Positions 9,001 through 14,781 of a stretch of 44,448 nucleotides of DNA are shown here, piece by piece; positions within the stretch are counted from its first letter, which is position 1, and each line of letters opens with the position of its first letter. Source of the stretch: Eubacteriales Family XIII. Incertae Sedis bacterium (GTDB lineage: Bacteria > Bacillota > Clostridia > Peptostreptococcales > Anaerovoracaceae); NCBI GenBank assembly GCA_031272365.1, contig JAISTX010000045.1, positions 1 through 44,448 on the forward strand. The letters are read 5' to 3'. The notes beneath the pieces were generated by a model. The model saw only the letters and a program-made list of their open reading frames with translations. It did not search any database and was not told the DNA's origin. Made by a program: the position numbers and the translations under genes.

Positions 9001-11733
9001 ACGTATGCAAACCAGAAGGCGGTGGACTTCTCGTTCCTGAAATACGCGGACGGGGGCGGGGCGGCCGTGCTGCCGCTCGCGGGCACGGAATTCACGCTGT
9101 ACCGCTGCGCCGTGCTGGCGGACGGCGACGCTTCGAACGATGCGGGGCATGTGCACGCGGCGCCCGGCGACACGGGCGCGGCGGGGTATTGCTGGGAGGA
9201 ATTTGAGCGGGCCTTAGCGGACGCCTCGGGCATCGTGACGTTCCCGGATCTGCGGTTGTACGGGGTCGACGCAAATACGAACGGGACGGCCGACGGGGTG
9301 CCGGACGGCGACCCGGACTATGGCGTCTATCTGCTCGCGGAGACGGGCACGCTGCCCGGGTACGAGATCCCGTTCGGCTGCTGGCTCGTGGAGGCCGATC
9401 CGTTTGCGGCGACGCCCGCGGCGCAGATCACGCTCACGGCGGTCGATGCGGGCGGGCTCTACCCGCCGGCGTTCGAGCTGGACGACTGGGACGGCGATCC
9501 CGCGACGCCCGACACGTACCGGGTGTCCAACCGGCGGGCGCCGGTCTATCCGCTGACCGGCGGCACGGGGGCGGCGCCGTTTGTGATGCTTGCAGGGCTG
9601 CTGCTGGTGGCGCTGGCGCTGGCGCTGCGCAGGAGGAACGGCGGCTCCGGAAGGACCATACTGAAATCGCTCATTATCTTTGTGCTTGCTGCTGCGCCGC
9701 TGCTGTCGGCCGGGCCTGTGTACGCGGACGCGGCTTCGGGGACGGGGAGCCTCACGATCGTGAAATACGCCGGGGCAGCCACGGGCGCGCGCGCCACGGG
9801 CGACCCGATCGATCCCGCAGACAACAGCGCCTTCTTCGCCGATACGGACAGCTACCGCCCGCTCGCGGGCATCGAATTCGAAGTGACACCCGTCATCGGG
9901 AGCGGCACGGCGCAATCGGGCGTCCTCTATACGGATCCGGACGGCACCGCTTATATCCGTTATTCGGGTAGCTCCCTGCACGGCGCGACGCAGAGGAAGG
10001 CGACCGGTACGGACGGCGCGGTGCGGTTCGACGACCTCCCCCTCGGCACCTACCTTGTGCGCGAGGTGCCGGACGCGCGGGTCATGGAGGCGCTCAGCGA
10101 TTTCCTCGTGCGGATCCCGGCGCAGACCGGCGCGTACGATGTGTGGGTCTACCCGAAGAACGAGCTGATCTCGGTGCGGAAGAGCTATTCGGACGACCCA
10201 GTCAATCGCGGCGGCGCGTATACCGGGCGGTTTTCGGCGCAGGCCGCGCAGAAGGGCGGCGCGGTTGCGGCGCAGACGAGCGCCACGGATCCCAACCGCC
10301 TCGCGGACATCGAGCAGTACGGCAGCGCGAACATCGGCGACGTGGTCGAGTGGGATGTAGCGAGCACGGTGCCAGGCAATATCGCCGATCTATCGTATTA
10401 CACCATAACGGATCGCTACCGGCCCGGCCTCGATGTGATGGCGGACGGGATCGAGCTATGGGCGTTTGCGGCGGACGCGGACGCGGCGGTGCGGAATCCC
10501 ATGCGGCTGGAGGCGGGCGTGGACTATGCTATCGAGGTCAAGCGGCTCACGGCGGCGGATACGGCGCTGCCGATCGCGGACGGGATGCTCGGCGGTACGG
10601 CGGCCGTCTTCGACCCGGCGGCGACGTATATCTACGACCACGACGAACTTTCGGCGCACGCCGGCACCGGCGGGGCGGCGCACAGCGCGGCGTTTGCCTA
10701 TCTCGACGGCGACCGGGCAGGCGGTGCGGATCCCTACGATACAGCGGGCGTGACGGTGATCCAGTATGCGCTGACGTCAGGCGGCATGGCGAAGCTTGCG
10801 GCGGTCCCCGCGAAGGGGCTGCCGGCCTACCGCACGCTCGAGCTGTTTGTGCCGACGCGGCTGACGGACGAAGCGGCGCGGTTCACGGAACTGCACAACC
10901 CGGCGATGCTGTCGGTGAAGGCGAAGCCTTTGGGGGCGTCCGGCAGCGGCTTCGTGCCGCTCTCCGCGGACAACCCGGAGCCCGTCGAGCTTATGGCGGA
11001 GCATCCCGAGGTGCATACGGGGACGCTGCTTGTGCGGAAGATGGAGACGGGCACGACGACGGTGCTCGCCGGCTGCACGGTGCAGCTGGTGCAGCGCCGG
11101 TCTGAATCGCTGGCGGACGACATGGCGGCGCAGCAGGCGTACAACGAGAGATACCGCGGCGTGCGCAGCCCGTATGTGCTGCGGTGGGACGGCACGCGGT
11201 ACGTGGACTGGGCGGAGACGACGGACGCGGCAGGGATCGCGACATTTGCGGGCGTGGCCTATGCGGATCGCGCGGCGGATGCCTCGGCGGCGGCGCTGAC
11301 GCCGTTCCGGGGCTACGGGGCGCGGGACGCTACCGGGAACAGCACAAGTTCGCTCGCTGGCGGCTGGACGGATTACTGGATCGTGGAGGTGGGCGCGCCG
11401 ACGGGGTATGCGCTCGACGGCCCGTGGAAGGCGCGGGTCAGCGCGCGTCCCGCGGATGCCGCGCCGGTGCCGATCTACGATCCGAAGCTGCCCGGCTTTG
11501 GGGAGGACGACGCCGGGGAGCTGTCGGCGGGGGCTGCGGCGGTGATCGGCCGGTCGGGGCGGACGGGCGACGCGTTTGCGCTTCCGCTGTGGGGGCTGCT
11601 CGCGGTCGTGGCGGCCGGGCTGCTTTGCGTGTTGTGCGCGGGGCATTGGAGGCGCCGGCGGGGGACAGGCGCGGGGCCGCCGGGCAGCGGATACGCTATG
11701 AAGCCGCCAGATAAGGGGGGTGGCAGCGGATGA
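1..11733 (+). CDS. Giant LRR/SpaA-repeat surface adhesin fused in frame to a second pilin-like protein (5' partial)
   Basis: The frame is open from base 1, so the GTG at 40 is not a credible start and the N-terminus lies outside the window. Numbering from base 40, residues 1-440 are BspA-type leucine-rich repeats (LxxLxLxNLPxLxxIGxxAF pattern). Long adhesin-like beta-rich regions follow. From about nt 5185 to 9480 there are about nine SpaA/Cna-B-like repeats, recognised by LAGAxFxLY and the closing YxVKExxAPxGY E-box. At 9550-9565 is a YPLTG sorting signal, then a hydrophobic helix and RRRN. Without a stop the frame continues into a signal-peptide-like stretch (9652-9735, ending VYADA) and a second pilin-like part with a VYPKN pilin motif (nt 10148-10162), further SpaA-like repeats and a C-terminal helix after a degenerate LPLWG. 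It is probably a pilus tip/ancillary adhesin plus a minor pilin. The fusion could be real or an assembly artefact. The stop overlaps an unused ATG (ATGA, 11730). Confidence 0.85.
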   Translation, partial: YGTTDISGADQGAVANYGAFESALLTQLTLDNLPNLEVIGNESFKKSPLESLTLTNLPKLQVIGERSFQNATSLTALDLSNLPALEIIGDNAFENAPIETLNLQGDTALKKICYRAFYKNRLTTVDLSGLISLEIIGSRAFSDGSAPGIAGGGGAAITSLNLSNTPSLKIIGSVDGGSLGDDYKKATYYLCGEGGRTFYGANLTSLDLSGCPNLESVGFAAFLSAPIEELDFTGLNRLRYIGMLAFASYAGTSLEIRDLPALYEIGGLAFSSGRVTSRLTDMTLENLPALRWLSEQQSFAYDADGNLVTDNQGYNTTHIGGTANSAYNKLTTLTLRNLPDLNCIPPHIFYASPLTSLTLEDLGIRAIGYQAFQGAKLTGLDLSTGLTELAAIDRLAFRDAPVTRLDALNLPRLRTIGAEAFYRSSLTDLDLTDSTEFLGFPTSLDTDGVTVLKRAFGDSSANTAPGSQLNFVLIGGIGADNATDSLYIQDDSAMSNTDQTFNKNDYVPVYVLGDSRSVVTQNGYTLNPVNIMTSYVYVGVDGMPGTADDVPLRPDRITRGEYHAGSSTAEVTAMKVFGYKLIAGVTSPTTISVVLPTAGNLADPDYVEMPTNAYTFYYEQDPDALSGASYHIYEDGITTRALIGNSLTSTFQISNGGIDAGSKIGAGWTVQVVYDPTRVLFQQASSGGGYYTAVNDPLAGVVTFTFLTDIPDGLFAPTLWWKLIPGRTEQERPFPLYVSLMKPDGTAVAEADPIVYLSGFYEKPNITKYASSASLTAKTWQDDAAVYDGGWLEEKKRYANPTALWVRYDFAVGNNKPFMRNIDCITYTDTLPTYIMNSIHDPELSAGGTQVTGVAAFDPARNPGWQITELVSLGGDGLYGTEDDRAWIYDTGPNGVYGDSDDFAYRDVYVNATDPPARETEAIANLVPVKVSYTFDNLCTMNPPVPSLVLDFPYAWEGQTFTNKVSFVADVYRPAFADDLTFSASDSIRTIISSTRPGNFVKWFVKPHDSADVDYAGDGLVPTSPSIPAGADDRHPDGVAAVTRCGTDGAVLADTQGWFYDSVPDKTGELVWTIGVSGEYGDDTVFPDGTYWKDIAFTDVLYDARLKYTAVGVGAFGPATVTAYGADGAVLYARAKVAAGAKVSFPAGIQEAIVRVTVTDSQKKIRGGETEAVTIYTMLKDPTLTWEEITANGTDRDPRYDPATNTGGEYFWNLGEADRTLVVTTTDAATGQAELVEHPPEHVDSWHSVRIHNLTEGLGISKKSDNQEGTYIAGKALNYSIQLDTYDGNNPIDCKNVSMVLEDVEIVDVIPPSYLFEGFTPSQALVEAASDDLAWVYEADGFTDANGEVYDVLRITAGSLTVSGLWEYDHDHDGGAKTAAIANEPRGGIGRVTGRINPGAGAQSVVNRVYLNYAPNASVYRVGTNTEDYYPEMYLKDGVTPNPDYGVAQIVDGLATGNHPFPGEAQVAVGTDVGETGITKQMVSQKSIRARSSASTWGQWVSSFKDEPMAGVSTGGVQAAWAYEFQYRLLISNNTDTTAREHSFKVYDVLPAVGDQSIVAGGSGVRSARDSEFRNTLKGVTAPDGYVVEYLLAPSGLEIPSVFPDADGTPGPSENDSMAWLDAQPDAPSPVSDFVWVAAPLVSSSGGKSVYDVSGIDETQIRAIRFLGGPSVFLDENKQLEIILDMQAPMTDVDVGMRAVNSFAWVCNIQPTLIEPPPVYNEILPFPASVRVTKVAAGTGQGLAGAVFGLYDDGGTPDDPDDDVLLQKKTSASGTGNVTFTGVAAGTYVVKEITAPAGYALNENSWKVTVLPKAVPWEYYVSAVPVLTTDGSYADAVGVAAGDPEPPGVAPVPDTPLPSRIELYKVALADDDTHSTVAGPLAGAVFGLYGDSGCTALLGSRTTDAAGYAAWEELAPGIYYVKEISAPTGYVLPSPVPVFAVEVKGGADHRDAYTIDYEPLTAGAADPVPNEPNPLAVLRGAILLSKVDGTDDAGALTGATFRISRAAVPEYQDARVNATRADRLQAANEWQAWSQTVTVGADGRVAWTGLLALEDAPPLADGVLYTIEETAAPGALQRVKLTVRVYPDRSEVEDVWYLEGSEWKPASDAGLAAGDLAYDGNTLLTRSQDVTVVDKLAPVKIMKLGFGITDYAAQAKLPTELVAADGTPLAGVDFRVYEEDALRPDHLGALAATGTTNAAGQIVFSSLHVGQVYILHEETLPEYYLDYIQRDTVFRIGADGAAEGFVPADALHPQGQWVPFDNNGMVTVGNIPKPVSAQLVVTKTETVPQAYGQANAPAAHPFARTQAVWGIRFYIDVRTGPGGDGVYGTDDDVWTAFTDPGADATPGTPDDVNASFIVTSDGDVTRDYDPATGLGARYRDNRGTLNPADDQTAYLAKGQALLAGLMTGTGAGGYYGLPDGYYRVREEAAGDLVPTGLYLPQTQVYEFRVNAAAAPAGGQSFAYAFVNTPVQPVMAKGDYVGTFDTGDSYENMQLATAYALLDGQGRHPIEMIRSDGRVDLIAGLGGAVFEMKDYASPHSTAASALAGTWLVTSNADGIFDFSTMVGIDGTVGSFPGFNEAHSYTFREVTPPAGYALNTTVTYYYPSYEAASMRANGGKWISLENRVPSHKLQVSKYAADTMESLAGTTFAVYYPDGTQVFTDEDGTLYPTFETDANGVLELPGLAPGTYYLKEVAAPAVDGDADYYEVKPGYYKVVIGGTTDVRAAALPGAAHQTDRISPFVDSATAGAVYGTAGDPSAYRYDGTDALNPDYAGPAAGGRASAWDAYTNAYNFVYPAAVTTEGDAYAVVTDARSVDPFTLTVAKVVRGNPPANDPDDPDDDAVFYFRVETSVDGGATWRVYGMADDGVTPLNAVYTRYLSDADTVGADDYTDAHGLIHMKDGEHATVSAGFALGTWYRMTEVAADGTPLEGWYASVTKTVPDDTVSPADADALPDVVDATPGYGSVPQDQVTGQLVVLDTHGDNATTDLSGANDEGHHVVTYANQKAVDFSFLKYADGGGAAVLPLAGTEFTLYRCAVLADGDASNDAGHVHAAPGDTGAAGYCWEEFERALADASGIVTFPDLRLYGVDANTNGTADGVPDGDPDYGVYLLAETGTLPGYEIPFGCWLVEADPFAATPAAQITLTAVDAGGLYPPAFELDDWDGDPATPDTYRVSNRRAPVYPLTGGTGAAPFVMLAGLLLVALALALRRRNGGSGRTILKSLIIFVLAAAPLLSAGPVYADAASGTGSLTIVKYAGAATGARATGDPIDPADNSAFFADTDSYRPLAGIEFEVTPVIGSGTAQSGVLYTDPDGTAYIRYSGSSLHGATQRKATGTDGAVRFDDLPLGTYLVREVPDARVMEALSDFLVRIPAQTGAYDVWVYPKNELISVRKSYSDDPVNRGGAYTGRFSAQAAQKGGAVAAQTSATDPNRLADIEQYGSANIGDVVEWDVASTVPGNIADLSYYTITDRYRPGLDVMADGIELWAFAADADAAVRNPMRLEAGVDYAIEVKRLTAADTALPIADGMLGGTAAVFDPAATYIYDHDELSAHAGTGGAAHSAAFAYLDGDRAGGADPYDTAGVTVIQYALTSGGMAKLAAVPAKGLPAYRTLELFVPTRLTDEAARFTELHNPAMLSVKAKPLGASGSGFVPLSADNPEPVELMAEHPEVHTGTLLVRKMETGTTTVLAGCTVQLVQRRSESLADDMAAQQAYNERYRGVRSPYVLRWDGTRYVDWAETTDAAGIATFAGVAYADRAADASAAALTPFRGYGARDATGNSTSSLAGGWTDYWIVEVGAPTGYALDGPWKARVSARPADAAPVPIYDPKLPGFGEDDAGELSAGAAAVIGRSGRTGDAFALPLWGLLAVVAAGLLCVLCAGHWRRRRGTGAGPPGSGYAMKPPDKGGGSG
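9550..9735 (+). other. Internal cell-wall sorting signal followed directly by an internal signal peptide
   Basis: The protein segment reads YPLTGG, then a roughly 20-residue hydrophobic helix, then RRRN. This is the ordered triad of a sortase substrate C-terminus (compare the YPxTG signal of pneumococcal RrgA). Only about five residues later comes RTILK, a hydrophobic run and an AxA-like site near VYADA, typical of a Sec signal peptide. No stop and no ATG lies between them. A GGAAGG at 9649-9654 sits 6 nt before a CTG (9661), the only SD-like arrangement that could start the second part separately. Confidence 0.75.
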
Positions 11734-11813
11734 ATTCCGGGTCAGTTGAAAAGACGGGGCAGGGGGGATGGAATGGGAAATGTTATTGGGGGAACGGAAG
11801 AAAGGGGAAGACG

Positions 11814-14390
11814 ATGGGAAGGAAAATCATAGGTATGCTGCTCGCGGTGGCGACGGCGCTGTGGCTTGCGGTGCCGCTGGCCGCGTTCGGCGAGGATACG
11901 GTGGTGGATCCGACCCGTATGGGCAGCATCACGATCCACAAATTTCTGCTGAACGGGACGTACCCGATGGAGCGCAACGACGGCCGGGCCGTGCCGGACA
12001 ACAAGACGAACGGCACGACCAATTCGGCGCCGGACGGCCTGCCGGATTCGGTGCCCTCGGACGCGCAGCGGCTCGGCGGCGTCGCGGACGTCACCTACGA
12101 CGACTTGGATCACAGCGGCTCGCGCAACGGAAGCGAGACCTATACGCCGGTGGTGTTCCACATCCTGAAGGTGGTGCCGATGGAGACGGCCGACAACCCG
12201 GCGCTCCAGGTATTTGCGCATGAAGGGGTGGGGTACAAGCTCGATTACAGCACGCCGGCCGCGCAGACCCTCAACGATTCCGACGGCACAGGGGCGGGGC
12301 TGCGGCTCGAGACGGACGAGTATACGGGCGAGGCGACGACCGGGGCGGACAGCCTCCCCGTCGGCATCTACCTCGTGGAGGAAGAAAAGCCCGCAAAGGT
12401 CGCGCGCCCGGCGGATCCCTTCCTCGTGAGCATCCCGACGACGATCCAGGGCAACGCGACGCCGGCGGGCTATCCGTATGTGCCCGGCTATGACCCGTCT
12501 GTGCCGCACGCCACCAATGATCCCGCCACGCCGTATTTCGACGAAACCACGGGCACCTGGACGGGCGACGACCCCGCGACACCGAATTTCAATGAGCTGA
12601 CGGGCGCGTACGGGTATACCGACGGCGGCGTTTTCCACGCGGGCGACGACCCCACGACGCTGATGGTGGACGAGGGGAAGGGCGACGACCTGCTCTATGA
12701 TGTGCACGTGTACCCGAAGAACGAGGACATCGGCATTGAGAAGAAGGTCGGCACAGGCGTGGACACCGATACCGGGGCACCGGGCTTGCAGGAAGGGCTG
12801 ACCACCTCCCGAGGCGCGGATGCCGGCGAGCCGGTGAACTGGTATATCTACGCGGATCTGCCGCCGCAGATCGCGGACAACGGGGCGGCCTACGTGGTGT
12901 ACGACACCTTCGGCGCGGGGCTCGAGTATATCCGCGGCAGCGTGGAGGTCTGGGTTGTCAAGGGCACGGACTATACGCGTTACTATACGGACAACCCGGC
13001 CTATGGGAGCCTCTATCCGACCTTTGCTGCGAGCGGCGAGACCGTGACGCTGGTGAACGGGACGGACTACCTCGTTTATCCTTCGGATGCGGTGGCCGGC
13101 GGCGGCGGCTCGGTGAAGATCACGCTGACGGATACCGGCCGCGCGAAGCTCGGTTTCAACGGCCCTGACGTTTCAGAGTCCCGCATCGGCGACAACGACC
13201 CGGATCCGACACTCAACGCCGATCACGCTACCTGGCCCAAAGACGGGCAGGGCGACTATATAGAGGATTTCAGTTATTACATAAAAATTCATATCCGGAT
13301 TTCGACGCGCGTGCTGGACGCCGCGGCGCTGAACGTGCCGCTGCCCAACGTCAGCGAACTGCGGTTTGTGAATGACGCGAGCTATGACGGGCAGCCGGGG
13401 GGCTATCCGGACAATCCGCCGAACGACGACGGCAGCGGGGGGCCGGCGGACTATGCGGATCTGTCGGAGTACCCGGAGGATCCCGGCAACGGTTTTGCGC
13501 CGTGGGACGATGGGTCGCAGCCGGGCGACGACCATCCGAACGTGCCGGACGTGGACTATCCTTCGACGGTCGAAAATCCGTCGGGGCCGCCGCAGCCGAC
13601 AGTGCGCGGGAGTGAGGAGCGGTATGTCTATACGGGCGGCTTCCACATCGTGAAGGAGGACGCGGGCGACAGCTCGGTCTTCCTGAACGGGGCGCGTTTC
13701 AAGCTGGTGGCTGTCAGCGCGCCGCCGCTGTATGCGGACTTCGACGCGGCGACAGCGGCGGCGATGGATACCGGGGCGACCGGGGGGAACGGCATCATCG
13801 AGATGGCGGAGTGGATCGCGGCAGGCGCGCCCGGAAGCTACGCGGCGCTCCAGCGCGAGCTGGCGGCGCAGGCGGAGGTCAACCGGCTCGTGCTGGGCGA
13901 CGCGTCGATCACGAGCGGCTATGTGCAGCGCTACGACGCGCTCTCGGGCAGCTACCAGGACTACGAGGTCGAGACACAGACGGTCGGCGGACAGACGGGC
14001 TACGCGGCGTTCACGGGGCTGTCCTACGGTGCGCAGGACGCAGCTGTGGCGCAGTCGCAGGGGGGCGATGCCGCCCCGGCGTACTACTATCTCATTGAGA
14101 CGGCGGCGCCGGACAAGTATAGTTTGCCCGACGCGAATGTGATCCCGGTCGTCCGCGTGGACTATACGTCGCTGGGCGCGTGGGACAATTCGATCCCGCC
14201 GCAGTATACGGTCGCGCAGTCGGCTTCCGCGGCGAATATCGGGCATATTCTGAACACGAAGTCGTTCCTGCTGCCGTTCACGGGCGGCGAGGGCGCGATG
14301 CTGTACGTGATCGTCGGGCTGGCGCTGGCGGGCGCGGGGCTGTGTTTGCTGGTGGCGCGCCGACGGCAGCGGGAGGTGGACACAAGGTAG
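11814..14390 (+). CDS. Major pilin (LPFTG-anchored, SpaA/FimA-type backbone subunit)
   Basis: The 858-residue product is a sortase-assembled pilus backbone candidate. It opens with a Sec signal peptide (MGRKIIGMLLAV..., ending near AFGED). Next comes an N-terminal pilin domain ending in the pilin motif VHVYPKN (nt 12706-12723), whose lysine is the usual nucleophile joined to the sorting signal of the next subunit by class C sortase. A middle domain resembles isopeptide-forming pilin repeats. A SpaA-like C-terminal domain ends in a YYLIETAAP E-box. The tail is LPFTGG, a hydrophobic helix and RRRQR. The start at 11814 is preferred over the in-frame ATG at 11730 because it begins the signal peptide and follows AAAGGGGAAG. 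A degenerate DPATPxFxExTG repeat occurs near nt 12515-12660. It is followed by the toxin-like locus and two class C sortases. Likely exported, crosslinked and wall-anchored. Confidence 0.88.
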   Translation: MGRKIIGMLLAVATALWLAVPLAAFGEDTVVDPTRMGSITIHKFLLNGTYPMERNDGRAVPDNKTNGTTNSAPDGLPDSVPSDAQRLGGVADVTYDDLDHSGSRNGSETYTPVVFHILKVVPMETADNPALQVFAHEGVGYKLDYSTPAAQTLNDSDGTGAGLRLETDEYTGEATTGADSLPVGIYLVEEEKPAKVARPADPFLVSIPTTIQGNATPAGYPYVPGYDPSVPHATNDPATPYFDETTGTWTGDDPATPNFNELTGAYGYTDGGVFHAGDDPTTLMVDEGKGDDLLYDVHVYPKNEDIGIEKKVGTGVDTDTGAPGLQEGLTTSRGADAGEPVNWYIYADLPPQIADNGAAYVVYDTFGAGLEYIRGSVEVWVVKGTDYTRYYTDNPAYGSLYPTFAASGETVTLVNGTDYLVYPSDAVAGGGGSVKITLTDTGRAKLGFNGPDVSESRIGDNDPDPTLNADHATWPKDGQGDYIEDFSYYIKIHIRISTRVLDAAALNVPLPNVSELRFVNDASYDGQPGGYPDNPPNDDGSGGPADYADLSEYPEDPGNGFAPWDDGSQPGDDHPNVPDVDYPSTVENPSGPPQPTVRGSEERYVYTGGFHIVKEDAGDSSVFLNGARFKLVAVSAPPLYADFDAATAAAMDTGATGGNGIIEMAEWIAAGAPGSYAALQRELAAQAEVNRLVLGDASITSGYVQRYDALSGSYQDYEVETQTVGGQTGYAAFTGLSYGAQDAAVAQSQGGDAAPAYYYLIETAAPDKYSLPDANVIPVVRVDYTSLGAWDNSIPPQYTVAQSASAANIGHILNTKSFLLPFTGGEGAMLYVIVGLALAGAGLCLLVARRRQREVDTR

Positions 14391-14429
14391 GTATTGTCAT
14401 GAATTATACATTAAAGGAAAAATATACTA

Positions 14430-14458
14430 TTGACAAAAACCATTTTGGATGCAATAAT
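14430..14458 (+). promoter_or_regulatory. Promoter of the putative antitoxin RNA
   Basis: TTGACA (14430-14435), a 17-nt spacer and AATAAT (14453-14458) make a near-consensus sigma-A promoter. Transcription would start near 14465 and meet the terminator at 14497-14525 after only about 60 nt, so it does not drive a protein gene. Confidence 0.65.
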
Positions 14459-14464
14459 GAATTC

Positions 14465-14528
14465 AGTTGTGAATACAACTAGCTGGTAAGCATAAGAAAA
14501 CCCACGGCTGCACTCCGTGGGTTTTCAT
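14465..14528 (+). ncRNA. Putative antisense RNA antitoxin (Fst/RNAII-like)
   Basis: The predicted transcript is about 64 nt, running from the promoter at 14430-14458 to the hairpin at 14497-14525. It has a 5' hairpin (AGTTGT/ACAACT) and then CTGGTAAGCAT (14483-14493). That 11-mer is repeated exactly at 14612-14622, where it is the complement of the toxin start codon and next codons (ATGCTTACCAG). The RNA could therefore pair with the toxin mRNA both at the translation start and through the shared terminator. This two-site layout is known from the enterococcal par locus (RNAI/RNAII). The boundaries and function are inferred. Confidence 0.6.
14497..14525. terminator. Bidirectional intrinsic terminator
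   Basis: A perfect 11-bp stem (AAAACCCACGG / CCGTGGGTTTT) has a 7-nt loop and a run of T on each strand. It can end the plus-strand short RNA, readthrough from the pilin operon, and the minus-strand toxin mRNA. Confidence 0.85.
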
Positions 14529-14532
14529 TTGG

Positions 14533-14622
14533 CTAATGGCCTTTGCGCTTACTGTCTAACCATTTGCAGACATAGTGTGCAGCGATGCCTGCCGCGACAG
14601 CCAGTAGAAAACTGGTAAGCAT
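14533..14622 (-). CDS. Small hydrophobic peptide, candidate Fst-like type I toxin (29 aa)
   Basis: The gene is too short for standard gene calling but has a full expression cassette. A TTGACT-17-TATAAT promoter lies at 14675-14703, an ideal Shine-Dalgarno AAAGGAGGTGA ends 6 nt before the ATG, there are 29 sense codons, and a strong terminator follows the stop. The peptide starts MLTSFLLAVAAGIAAHY, a single membrane-spanning stretch, followed by VCKWLD and a basic tail SKRKGH. A single helix followed by WL and charged residues is the pattern of Fst/Ldr-superfamily membrane toxins. The 5' UTR (about 46 nt) contains CCTTT (complement of 14660-14664), which can pair with the AAAGG of the Shine-Dalgarno and may restrain translation. 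The locus is visibly richer in A+T than its neighbours. The toxin role is inferred from architecture; it could instead be another small membrane peptide. Confidence 0.72.
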   Translation of the reverse strand: MLTSFLLAVAAGIAAHYVCKWLDSKRKGH

Positions 14623-14674
14623 TTCTCACCTCCTTTCGTACCTGCACAGAAGAGGGAGCAAAGGCTATGGAAAT

Positions 14675-14703
14675 ATTATACATTATAAGGAAAATATAGT
14701 CAA
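14675..14703 (-). promoter_or_regulatory. Consensus promoter of the small toxin-like gene
   Basis: On the minus strand, TTGACT (14698-14703) is followed by a 17-nt spacer and TATAAT (14675-14680), with an expected start near 14668. A second TATAAT overlaps at 14682-14687. This is one of the best consensus promoters in the window. Confidence 0.8.
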
Positions 14704-14738
14704 TAGATTCCATGCGCTGAATCGTAAGCGTACCTGGG

Positions 14739-14747
14739 TGGTACAAT
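14739..14747 (+). promoter_or_regulatory. Extended -10 promoter of the sortase pair
   Basis: TGG-TACAAT is an extended -10 element with no clear -35. The start would fall near 14754, giving a leader of about 28 nt that contains GGGAGCGAGGG before the ATG at 14782. The sortases can thus be expressed independently of the pilin genes, which are cut off by the terminator at 14497-14525. Confidence 0.5.
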
Positions 14748-14781
14748 ACGCGTATATGGGGAGCGAGGGTATTTCCGCAGG

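Noticed and set aside
11730..11813. ATG at 11730 as the start of the major pilin
   Set aside because: It would add 28 Gly/Lys-rich residues before a perfect signal peptide and lies inside the ATGA stop of the upstream gene. ATG 11814 has a good ribosome site.
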